64,000 nucleotides of DNA, taken from assembly GCF_040267705.1 (NCBI RefSeq), contig NZ_CP158374.1, positions 2,542,001-2,606,000 of the forward strand, given 5' to 3'. Source of the stretch: Agromyces sp. G08B096. GTDB taxonomy: Bacteria > Actinomycetota > Actinomycetes > Actinomycetales > Microbacteriaceae. Below, one piece after another: positions 17,099-24,159 of the stretch (position 1 is its first letter; each line of letters starts with the position of its first letter). The notes beneath the pieces were generated by a model. The model did not search any database. It saw nothing but the letters and a program-made list of their open reading frames with translations, and was not told the origin of the DNA. Position numbers and translations under genes: made by a program.

Positions 17099-17730
17099 TC
17101 GGATGCCTCGTCCGAGCGCTCCTCCTGGGGCACGGGCGACTCGGCGAGCACCGACGACTCCGCGAGCACCGCGCCAGCGTGCGCGAGCTCGGCGAGCGCG
17201 CGCTCCGACGACTCCGGTGCGACGCCGGCGACGAGGTCGGTGAAGATGCGGACGTGTCGGCCGTGCTCCACGGCGTCGAGTGCGCTCGCGCGGACGCAGT
17301 AGTCGGTCGCGATGCCCACGACGTCGACGTCGGTGACGCCGTGCTCGTCGAGCAGCTGCGAGACGGTGCGTCCCTCGTCGTCGACACCTTCGAACGCCGA
17401 GTAGGCGGGCTTGCCCTGCCCCTTCCTGATGTGCGCGTGGACGCCGGAGGTGTCGAGGGACGGGTGATACTCGGCACCGTCGGTGCCGGCCACGCAGTGC
17501 TCGGGCCAGGTCTCGACGAAGTCGGGGTCGCCGGCCGTGGCGAAGTGCCCGCCGTTGTCGTTGTCGGCGTCGTGCCAGTCGCGCGACGCGATGACGAGCG
17601 CGTACTCGTCGCCATGGGCGGCGAGCAGGTCGGTCACGCCGGAGGCGACGGCGGCGCCGCCGTCGACCCCGAGGGCGCCGCCCTCGGTGAAGTCGTTCTG
17701 CACGTCGACGATGAGGAGTGCCTTGGTCAT
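17095..17730 (-). CDS. pncA: nicotinamidase / isochorismatase-family amidase
   Basis: 211 residues. The catalytic triad of nicotinamidases is visible: Asp in LIVDVQNDFTEGG, Lys in HIRKGQGKPAYSAFEG and Cys in VGIATDYCVRASALDA; SRDWHDADNDNGGHF supplies the metal-binding Asp/His region and ETWPEHCVAGTDGAEYHP is the typical nicotinamidase segment. It would convert nicotinamide to nicotinate for NAD salvage. A roughly 25-residue Ser/Glu-rich tail follows the fold. Confidence 0.92.
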   Translation of the reverse strand: MTKALLIVDVQNDFTEGGALGVDGGAAVASGVTDLLAAHGDEYALVIASRDWHDADNDNGGHFATAGDPDFVETWPEHCVAGTDGAEYHPSLDTSGVHAHIRKGQGKPAYSAFEGVDDEGRTVSQLLDEHGVTDVDVVGIATDYCVRASALDAVEHGRHVRIFTDLVAGVAPESSERALAELAHAGAVLAESSVLAESPVPQEERSDEASE

Positions 17731-17808
17731 GCTTTCATTGTCCCCCTTCGGGTGGCGGACGCGCCCGGCGTTCCGCGAGTAATGCGGCCGCGCGTCACCC
17801 GGGGGGCG

Positions 17809-19326
17809 TCAGAAGTTGCCGAGGTTGTCGCCGCAGAGGAAGAACCCGGTCGTGAGCGTGTCGATCGCCTGCTTCGCCTCGTCGGTCACGTCGCCGAGCG
17901 CGTACACGGCGAACGTGAGCGTGCTGCCGTCCTGCGCGTGGACGACGCCCGCGAGCGTGTACCCGGTCTCGATCCACCCGGTCTTGGCGAACACGGCGCC
18001 GTCGGCGACCGCGTTCTCGCCCGCGAAGCGGTCGCTGTACGACAGCGACCCCCGCACACCGGAGACCGGCAGGCCGTCCATGATCACGCCGAGGTTCCCC
18101 TCGCGCGCGTTGATCTTCACGAACAGCCGGGTCAGGTACGACGGCGGCACGGCGTTCGAGTCCGACAGCCCGGACCCGTCGACGACCACGACCGCCGTCG
18201 TGTCGACGCCGTAGGCCTGGAGTCCCTCGAGCACCCCGGCGTTGATGGCGTCGAAGGTGTTGCCCGCACCGGTCTCGATCGCGACGAGCCGCGCGAGCAT
18301 CTCGGCGACGCTGTTGTCGGAGACCACGAGGGCCTTGTCGACGAGTTGCGCGACCGTCGGCGACGACACCTGGCCGAGCTGCGCGGCACCTGCCGGCGCC
18401 GTGCCGCGTTCGATGCTCGCGATGCCGCCGAGCTCTGCGGCGAACGCGTCGCCGGCCCGCCCGATGGGGTCGGTGCTGCGCCACGACGTGTTCGCGCCGG
18501 GGTCGTCGCGGTCGCCGTCGACCTGGAGCGCGGTGATCTGCGACATGTAGCCGTCCTCGCGCTCCACCGGATCCCACGTCGGATGCCATTCATCGCCGCC
18601 GAACGCGCTCGCATCGAGGATGAGCTTCGTGAGCGGCGGGTTCGACGGGTCCGCCGCCCACGCCGCACGCACCTGAGCGGCGAGGTCGTCGAGGTGGGCG
18701 GCCCCCGGATACACCGTCTCGGTGCCGCTCGGCGTCCGCGAGAGCGTCACATCGCCGCCGCCGACCAGGACGACCGAGCCCGGCTCGGCGCCCGTCACGA
18801 CGGTCGTCGCGGCCCGGTAGTCGGGGCCCAGCACCGACAGCGCCGCCGCGGAGGTCAGCACCTTCATGACGCTCGCGGTGCGCGAGGGCGTCGTGCCGCC
18901 GCGGTCGTACAGCACCTCGCCGGTCGCGGCATTCACGACCTGCGCCTGCAAGTTCGCCAGCCGTGGGTCGGCGGCCCGGTCGGCGACGGAGCAGGTGCGC
19001 ACGCGCGCCGCTGCCGGGAGGGCTGCCGGGACGGGCCGGCCCGGGTCGACGGTGGGGGTGGGCGTCGGGCTCGGCTCGGCCGTGGCCGGCGCGACGGTCG
19101 CCCCCGCGTTGCCGACGCCCATCCCCGCGGCCAGCGCGCCGCCGCCGAGGAGGGTCACGGCGAGCACGCCGCCGCCGATGGCGACGGGCAGGCGGTGCCG
19201 TCGCGTGAACGCGGTCAGCCGTGTGAGGATGCCTCCCCGCCCTGCGGGCGGGCCGTCGGGCGTCGACGGCTCTGCGGGGTCGACGGGTTCCGGCGCGTCG
19301 CGCGGGGCATCCGTCTCTTCGCTCAC
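17809..19326 (-). CDS. dacB: D-alanyl-D-alanine carboxypeptidase/endopeptidase, PBP4 (S13) family
   Basis: 505 residues. A cytoplasmic acidic/Pro-rich N-terminus and basic LTRLTAFTRRHR stretch are followed by one membrane segment (about 47-69) and a Thr/Pro linker. The penicillin-binding motifs are SVMK (Ser152-Lys155), SDN in VVSDNSVAEMLAR and KTG in FAKTGWIETGY. It trims or cleaves D-Ala cross-links in peptidoglycan at the outer membrane face. Unlike classical secreted PBP4, it appears membrane-anchored (signal-anchor without a clear cleavage site). Confidence 0.92.
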   Translation of the reverse strand: MSEETDAPRDAPEPVDPAEPSTPDGPPAGRGGILTRLTAFTRRHRLPVAIGGGVLAVTLLGGGALAAGMGVGNAGATVAPATAEPSPTPTPTVDPGRPVPAALPAAARVRTCSVADRAADPRLANLQAQVVNAATGEVLYDRGGTTPSRTASVMKVLTSAAALSVLGPDYRAATTVVTGAEPGSVVLVGGGDVTLSRTPSGTETVYPGAAHLDDLAAQVRAAWAADPSNPPLTKLILDASAFGGDEWHPTWDPVEREDGYMSQITALQVDGDRDDPGANTSWRSTDPIGRAGDAFAAELGGIASIERGTAPAGAAQLGQVSSPTVAQLVDKALVVSDNSVAEMLARLVAIETGAGNTFDAINAGVLEGLQAYGVDTTAVVVVDGSGLSDSNAVPPSYLTRLFVKINAREGNLGVIMDGLPVSGVRGSLSYSDRFAGENAVADGAVFAKTGWIETGYTLAGVVHAQDGSTLTFAVYALGDVTDEAKQAIDTLTTGFFLCGDNLGNF

Positions 19327-19429
19327 CCGGGCATTCTAGGAAGGCAACCCGAAAGAACCCCGAGGCAGCCTCGGCTTCCGCCAGGCTCCACCGCGGTGAG
19401 CGGCGGCTCCCATGCGCCGGGACGGCGGG

Positions 19430-20413
19430 TCACTCGCCGGGGTAGCGCAGCCCGATCTGCTCGCGGATGGCGTCCAGCGTGCCCATGATGGCGACGGTCT
19501 CCGCGATGGGCAGCACGTCGCCGCCCAGCGTGCCCGCGGCGACGAGGCGCTCGACGGCCTCCGCCTGGTAATGCATCCCCCGGCCGGTCACCTCGGACCG
19601 GTACTCCTCGAGCACCGACCCGTCGTGCGACACCACGCGGAAGGTCGTCGGCGTGTACCAGATGGGGTCGATGTCGATGCGCGCCTCGGTGCCGATGATG
19701 CTCGCCGTGTTCGGCCCGCGGGTGTCGCTCGCCGAGACAGTCAGCGCGACCCTGGCGCCGTCGTAACCGAAGATCGTCGCGATCTGCGCGTCGGCGCCAG
19801 TGCCCTTGAACGTGGCGGTCGCCTGGATGGTGCGCGGAGCGCCGAAGAGGTCCCAGGCGAACGAGATCGGGTAGATGCCGAGATCGAGCAGCGCACCGCC
19901 GCCGAGCTCGAGCGCGTTGATGCGGTGCGCCGGGTCGTCGGTGATCTTCTGCGTGTGGTCGGCGATGAGCGTGCGCACATCGCCGAGCGTCCCCTCGGCG
20001 ATGATCTCGCGCAGCCGGACCATGTGCGGCAGGTAGCGCGTCCACATGGCCTCGAGGACGAGCACCCCGCGCTCGGCCGCGAGGTCGGCGACGCGCTGCG
20101 CCTCGGCGGCGTTCAGGGTGAACGGCTTCTCGACCAGCACGTGCTTGCCGGCCTCGATCGCGAGGGCGGCGTTCTCCGCGTGGAACGGATGCGGCGTCGA
20201 GACGTAGATCGCGTCGACCTCCGGGTCGGCGACGAGCTGCTCGTAGCTGCCGTACGCCGTGGGGATCTCGTGCGCCGCGGCGAACGCGTCGGCCGCCTCC
20301 TGCCGCCGCGAACCCACCGCACGCACGTCGAAGCCGTTGAGCTTCAGGTCGGTCGTGAAAGCGTGGGCGATGCCGCCCGTCGCGAGGATGCCCCAGCGCA
20401 GTCGTTCCGTCAT
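19430..20413 (-). CDS. Gfo/Idh/MocA-family NAD(P)-dependent oxidoreductase
   Basis: 327 residues from ATG 20413. Rossmann start RWGILATGGIAHAFTTDLKLNGFDVRAVGSR, then VDAIYVSTPHPFHAENAALAIEAGKHVLVEKPFTLN, where EKP carries the conserved Lys, and LEAMWTRYLPHMVRLREIIAEGTLGDVR, all typical of the dihydrodiol dehydrogenase/glucose-fructose oxidoreductase-like branch. It probably oxidises or reduces a sugar, inositol or related polyol; substrate unknown. It stands alone between dacB and tRNA-Thr. Confidence 0.88.
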   Translation of the reverse strand: MTERLRWGILATGGIAHAFTTDLKLNGFDVRAVGSRRQEAADAFAAAHEIPTAYGSYEQLVADPEVDAIYVSTPHPFHAENAALAIEAGKHVLVEKPFTLNAAEAQRVADLAAERGVLVLEAMWTRYLPHMVRLREIIAEGTLGDVRTLIADHTQKITDDPAHRINALELGGGALLDLGIYPISFAWDLFGAPRTIQATATFKGTGADAQIATIFGYDGARVALTVSASDTRGPNTASIIGTEARIDIDPIWYTPTTFRVVSHDGSVLEEYRSEVTGRGMHYQAEAVERLVAAGTLGGDVLPIAETVAIMGTLDAIREQIGLRYPGE

Positions 20414-20508
20414 GCGCGCCAGCCTATCGGCGGGCGGAGGGTCGTCCTGACGACGCGGACCCGCGACGACATGCGGGCTGGACCACGGTGGACGGACGCG
20501 ATCACGAG

Positions 20509-20560
20509 CCCTCGAACGATGATGGGCGCTGAGACGACGGGCCCTCGAACGACGATGGGC
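20509..20560. repeat. imperfect direct repeat pair downstream of tRNA-Thr
   Basis: CCCTCGAACGA-C/T-GATGGGC occurs at 20509-20527 and again at 20542-20560, one mismatch in 19 bases. The second copy runs into the tRNA terminator hairpin. Function unknown; it may be a partly duplicated terminator. Confidence 0.6.
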
Positions 20561-20581
20561 CCGGATCTCTCCGGGCCCATC
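20554..20581 (-). terminator. terminator hairpin of tRNA-Thr
   Basis: Perfect 12-base arms (GATGGGCCCGGA and its complement) with a TCTC loop, five bases beyond the encoded CCA end of tRNA-Thr in its direction of transcription. Confidence 0.75.
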
Positions 20582-20585
20582 ATGG

Positions 20586-20661
20586 TGGAGCCGCCTGTGG
20601 GAATCGAACCCACGACCTATTCATTACGAGTGAATCGCTCTGCCGACTGAGCTAAGGCGGC
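20586..20661 (-). tRNA. tRNA-Thr (anticodon CGT)
   Basis: 76 bases including an encoded CCA. Acceptor stem GCCGCCT/AGGCGGC, D-loop region TAGCTCAGTCGGCAGAG, anticodon arm ATTCA-CTCGTAA-TGAAT with CGT at the anticodon, T-arm GTGGGTTCGATTCCCAC. Reads ACG codons. Confidence 0.97.
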
Positions 20662-20778
20662 GTGACACCGGGGCGCGAGGCGCACCGTGGCACGAGCATC
20701 AATAGTAGCGGGTTTTCCAGACGCTCATGACCACCCGCGGCACCCGCGAACCGCCCGGATGCTGCGGCGCGTTCACGG

Positions 20779-22305
20779 TCAGCAGTTCGGGTCCGAGCCG
20801 GGCGCGACACCCTCGATGAGGTACCGCTCGACGGCGTCGTCGACGCAGGCGTTCGACTTGTTGTACGCCGTGTGCCCCTCGCCGTCGTAGCTGACGAGCA
20901 CGCCGCTCTCCAGCTGGTCGGCGAGCGAGACCGCCCAGTCGTACGGCGTGGCCGGGTCGCCGGTGGTGCCGACGACGAGGATCGGGGCCGCGCCCTCGGC
21001 GTGGATGGGAGCCCGCACCGCCTCACTCGGGACGGGCCAGTCGGTGCAGCTCGGGGCGCCGAAGTACGGCCCGATGAGCGGCGCCGCGGCCGCGATCTCG
21101 GCGGCGGAGGCCCGGACGGCGTCGATGCCGACGAGCGGCTCGTAGTCGAGGCAATTGATGGCGGTGAACGCCTCGCTGGAATTGTCGAGGTAGGTGCCGT
21201 CGGCGTCGCGGCCGTTGTAGCCGTCGGCGAGGGCGAGCGCCAGGTCCGCCTCCCCGAACTGCACGGAGGTGAAGAGATCGTCGAGATACGACCAGCTCTC
21301 GGGGCTGTACAGCGGGTAGATGATCGCGGTGATGAACGTGTCCGACCCGACCATGCGCCCGTCGGTGCCCCGGAGCGGGCTCTCGCCGACGGACGCGATG
21401 AGCGCGCCGATCTCGTCCATCGCCTCGTCGGTGCTGCCGGTGAACGGGCAGTCGTCGGTGGCGAGGCAGTCGTCGAGGTAGGCACGGAGGGCCTCTTCGA
21501 AGCCGACGGCCTGCGCCGCGGACACCTCGGTGAGGCTCGCGGCCGGATCGATGGCGCCATCGAGCACGAGTCGCCCGACGTGCTCGGGGTAGAGGCCGGC
21601 GTACGTCGCACCGAGGAAGGTGCCGTAGGAGTACCCGAGGTAGTGCAGCTGCTCGTCGCCGAGCACGGCGCGCAGCAGGTCGAGGTCGCGCGCAGCGCTC
21701 ACGGTGTCGACGTTCGCGAGCAGCTCGCCGGTCCGGTCGGCGCAGGCGGCGCCGAAGTCGGCCTGCGCCTGCCCGACCTCCTCGATCCAGGCGTCGGTGC
21801 CCCGCGCGTTCTCGGGGATGCCGTACAGGTACTCGTCCATCTCCGCCGCGTCGTAGCAGGCGACGGCCGACGATCGGCCTACCCCGCGGGGGTCGAAGCC
21901 GACCACGTCGAAGCGCTCCTGCAGGGGCTGTCCGACGGCGTAGTCGAGCGAGTCGTGCACGAAGTCGTAGCCCGAGGCACCGGGGCCGCCCGGGTTGACC
22001 AGCAGCGACCCGATGCGGTCGCCCGTGGCGACGTGCCGCACGAGTGCGAGCTCGATCTCGCCGGCCGACGGGTCGTCCCAGTCGAGGGGCGCCGTGGCGG
22101 TGGTGCATCCCAGCCGGTCGCCGCACTGCTCCCACTCGAGCACCTGGTGATAGAACGGCTCGAGCTCGGGCGCGACCTCCTCCCCGGTCGGCGTGGAGGT
22201 GGGCGCGGGCGGCTGCAGGAACGACGGCACGCAGCCGCTCAGCAGCAGCACGGCTGCGGTCGCGAGCGCCGCGAGCGCCCCGGTGGTCTTCTTCCGCCGG
22301 CTCAT
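20779..22305 (-). CDS. exported alpha/beta-hydrolase, tripeptidyl-aminopeptidase (TAP) family lipoprotein
   Basis: 508 residues. Lipoprotein signal MSRRKKTTGALAALATAAVLLLSGC. The hydrolase core shows SLLVNPGGPGASGYDFV (oxyanion hole), FDVVGFDPRGVGRSS, nucleophile YLGYSYGTFLGATYAGLYPEHVGRLVLDGAIDP, and a C-terminal TAP-like segment APILVVGTTGDPATPYDWAVSLADQLESGVLVSYDGEGHTAY with acid Asp and catalytic His. Conserved Cys pairs (WEQCGDRLGC; SDPNC) fit an extracytoplasmic fold. It likely releases N-terminal peptides outside the cell, supplying amino acids. The gene overlaps holB by ATGA. Confidence 0.9.
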   Translation of the reverse strand: MSRRKKTTGALAALATAAVLLLSGCVPSFLQPPAPTSTPTGEEVAPELEPFYHQVLEWEQCGDRLGCTTATAPLDWDDPSAGEIELALVRHVATGDRIGSLLVNPGGPGASGYDFVHDSLDYAVGQPLQERFDVVGFDPRGVGRSSAVACYDAAEMDEYLYGIPENARGTDAWIEEVGQAQADFGAACADRTGELLANVDTVSAARDLDLLRAVLGDEQLHYLGYSYGTFLGATYAGLYPEHVGRLVLDGAIDPAASLTEVSAAQAVGFEEALRAYLDDCLATDDCPFTGSTDEAMDEIGALIASVGESPLRGTDGRMVGSDTFITAIIYPLYSPESWSYLDDLFTSVQFGEADLALALADGYNGRDADGTYLDNSSEAFTAINCLDYEPLVGIDAVRASAAEIAAAAPLIGPYFGAPSCTDWPVPSEAVRAPIHAEGAAPILVVGTTGDPATPYDWAVSLADQLESGVLVSYDGEGHTAYNKSNACVDDAVERYLIEGVAPGSDPNC

Positions 22306-23483
22306 GCGGCTCCCCGTTCTGGTCTGCGGATGGCTGAGACGAGCATGGCCTCGAGCGCGAGCACGGGCTGCACGTTGCCCTCGATCCGAGTGCGGGCCTC
22401 CTGGATGGCGTCGAGCGTGCCGAGCGTCTGCGCCGGCGTCGACGCGGACGCGGCCTGCCGGAGCTCGGGCTCGAGTTCACGGTTGACGAGCGCGACCCCG
22501 GCGTCGAGCTGCAGCACGAGCAGATCGCGGAAGAGCGAGGCGAGGTCGACGAGGATGCGGTCGATGCCGTCTCTCAGGCTCCGTGTGGCGCGGCGCTTCT
22601 GGTCGTCTTCGAGGGTCTTGATCTGCGCGCGGAGCGCGGGCGGGATGGCTTGCCCGGGGTTGAGCCCGAGCGAGCGGAGGGCGTGCTCGCGCTCTTCGGC
22701 GTCGCGCAGCTCGGTGATCGCCTTCGCGTCGTCGCCGGCGATCTCGAGGAGACGTGCCGCGGTCCGCACGGCACCGGATGCCGATCGCACGCCGAGCGCC
22801 AGCCGCAGGGTCTCCTCGCGGCGGAGGCGGGCCTCATCGCTCGTGGCGAGCCGGTGCGCCATGCCGATGTGGCTCTGGGCCTCACGAGCCGCGCGTTCGG
22901 CGACGGCGGGGTCGACACCATCGCGCCGGACGAGGAGCGCCGCGACGTCGTCGACGGAGGGCACCTGCAGCCGGACGGTGCGCACGCGCGAGCGGATCGT
23001 CGGGATGAGGTCGGCGTCGCTCGGCGCGCAGAGCAGCCACACCGTCCGCTCGGGCGGCTCCTCGAGCTCTTTCAGCAGCACGTTCGAGGTGTGCTCGGTC
23101 ATGCGGTCGGCGTCTTCGACGATGATGACCCGGTGCCGTCCGACCGACGGCGCGTAGTGCGACCGCCGGACGATGTCGCGCACGTCGTGCACGCGGATGA
23201 TGACGCCCTCGGTCGAGAGGACGTGCAGGTCGGGGTGGCTGCGGGCTTCGACCTGGATGCGGGTCGCCTCGTCGCCGTCGGGGTCACCGGAGATGAGCGC
23301 GGTCGCGAACGCGAACGCGATGTTGCTGCGCCCCGACCCGGGCGGGCCCGTGATGAGCCACGAGTGCGTCATCTGGCGGGATGCCTCGGCCGAGGCATCC
23401 GCCGCTCCCACGGCCGCTGCGGCGGCCTGGCGGAACGTCGCGATCGCGGCATCCTGCCCGGTCAGCTCGCTCCACACGCTCAC
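22302..23483 (-). CDS. holB: DNA polymerase III subunit delta'
   Basis: 393 residues. Clamp-loader AAA+ core: SWLITGPPGSGRSNIAFAFATAL carries Arg where an active ATPase has Lys, as expected for the non-hydrolysing delta' subunit, with VIIVEDADRMTEHTSNVLLKELEEPPERTVWLLCAPSDADLIPTIRSRVRTVRL containing the sensor 1 region. It helps load the beta sliding clamp at replication forks. The tmk-holB neighbourhood is a widely conserved bacterial arrangement; here holB is followed by the TAP-family gene with an overlap. Confidence 0.94.
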   Translation of the reverse strand: MSVWSELTGQDAAIATFRQAAAAAVGAADASAEASRQMTHSWLITGPPGSGRSNIAFAFATALISGDPDGDEATRIQVEARSHPDLHVLSTEGVIIRVHDVRDIVRRSHYAPSVGRHRVIIVEDADRMTEHTSNVLLKELEEPPERTVWLLCAPSDADLIPTIRSRVRTVRLQVPSVDDVAALLVRRDGVDPAVAERAAREAQSHIGMAHRLATSDEARLRREETLRLALGVRSASGAVRTAARLLEIAGDDAKAITELRDAEEREHALRSLGLNPGQAIPPALRAQIKTLEDDQKRRATRSLRDGIDRILVDLASLFRDLLVLQLDAGVALVNRELEPELRQAASASTPAQTLGTLDAIQEARTRIEGNVQPVLALEAMLVSAIRRPERGAA

Positions 23484-23538
23484 GCGTCCACGCTACCCGC
23501 AGCCGGCGACGCGCTTCGGCCGCTGGGGCGCGGCCGGC

Positions 23539-24159
23539 TCATCGGAGCGCGCGGACGCGCTCGCGGATCTCCGCGGCGATCTCCTCGACGGGCCGTGCCG
23601 CGTCGACGACGAGGAACCGATCCGGCTCGTCGCGCGCGAGGTCGAGATAGGCGCGGCGGACCCGGTCGTGGAACTCGGATGCCTCGGCCTCGAGTCGGTC
23701 GTACCGGGTGCGGGCGGCGTCGAGCCGGGTTCGTGCCGTCTCCGCGTCGAGGTCGAGCAGCACGGTGAGGTCGGGCAGCAGCCCGCCGGTCGCCCATTCC
23801 GAGAGCCGCCGCACCTCGACGGGGTCGAGCACGCGGCCGGCGCCCTGGTACGCGACGGACGAGTCGAGGTAGCGGTCCTGCACGACGACCTCGCCGCGCG
23901 CGAGCGCCGGGCGGACGAGCGTGGCGACGTGGTGCGCACGGTCGGCGGCGTAGAGCAGCGCCTCGGCACGCGGGTCGATGTCGCCGCGGTGGTGCAGCAC
24001 CAGTTCGCGGATCTCGACGCCGACGTCGGTGCCGCCGGGCTCCCGGGTGCGCACGACGGTGCGCCCTTCGGCGGTCAGCCAGTCGCGCAGCAGCTCGGCC
24101 TGCGTGGACTTGCCCGATCCGTCGCCGCCCTCCAGCGTGATGAAGAGTCCGCGGCTCAC
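23539..24159 (-). CDS. tmk: thymidylate kinase
   Basis: 206 residues; GTG 24159 overlaps the topA stop (GTGA), so translation is coupled to topA. P-loop FITLEGGDGSGKSTQAELL, substrate motif TREPGGTDVGVEIRELVL, DR motif VVQDRYLDSSVAYQGAGR (DRY/H), and a short Arg-containing LID region ARTRLDAARTRYDRLE. It phosphorylates dTMP to dTDP with ATP. The gene lies between topA and holB and is probably co-transcribed with both. Confidence 0.96.
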   Translation of the reverse strand: MSRGLFITLEGGDGSGKSTQAELLRDWLTAEGRTVVRTREPGGTDVGVEIRELVLHHRGDIDPRAEALLYAADRAHHVATLVRPALARGEVVVQDRYLDSSVAYQGAGRVLDPVEVRRLSEWATGGLLPDLTVLLDLDAETARTRLDAARTRYDRLEAEASEFHDRVRRAYLDLARDEPDRFLVVDAARPVEEIAAEIRERVRALR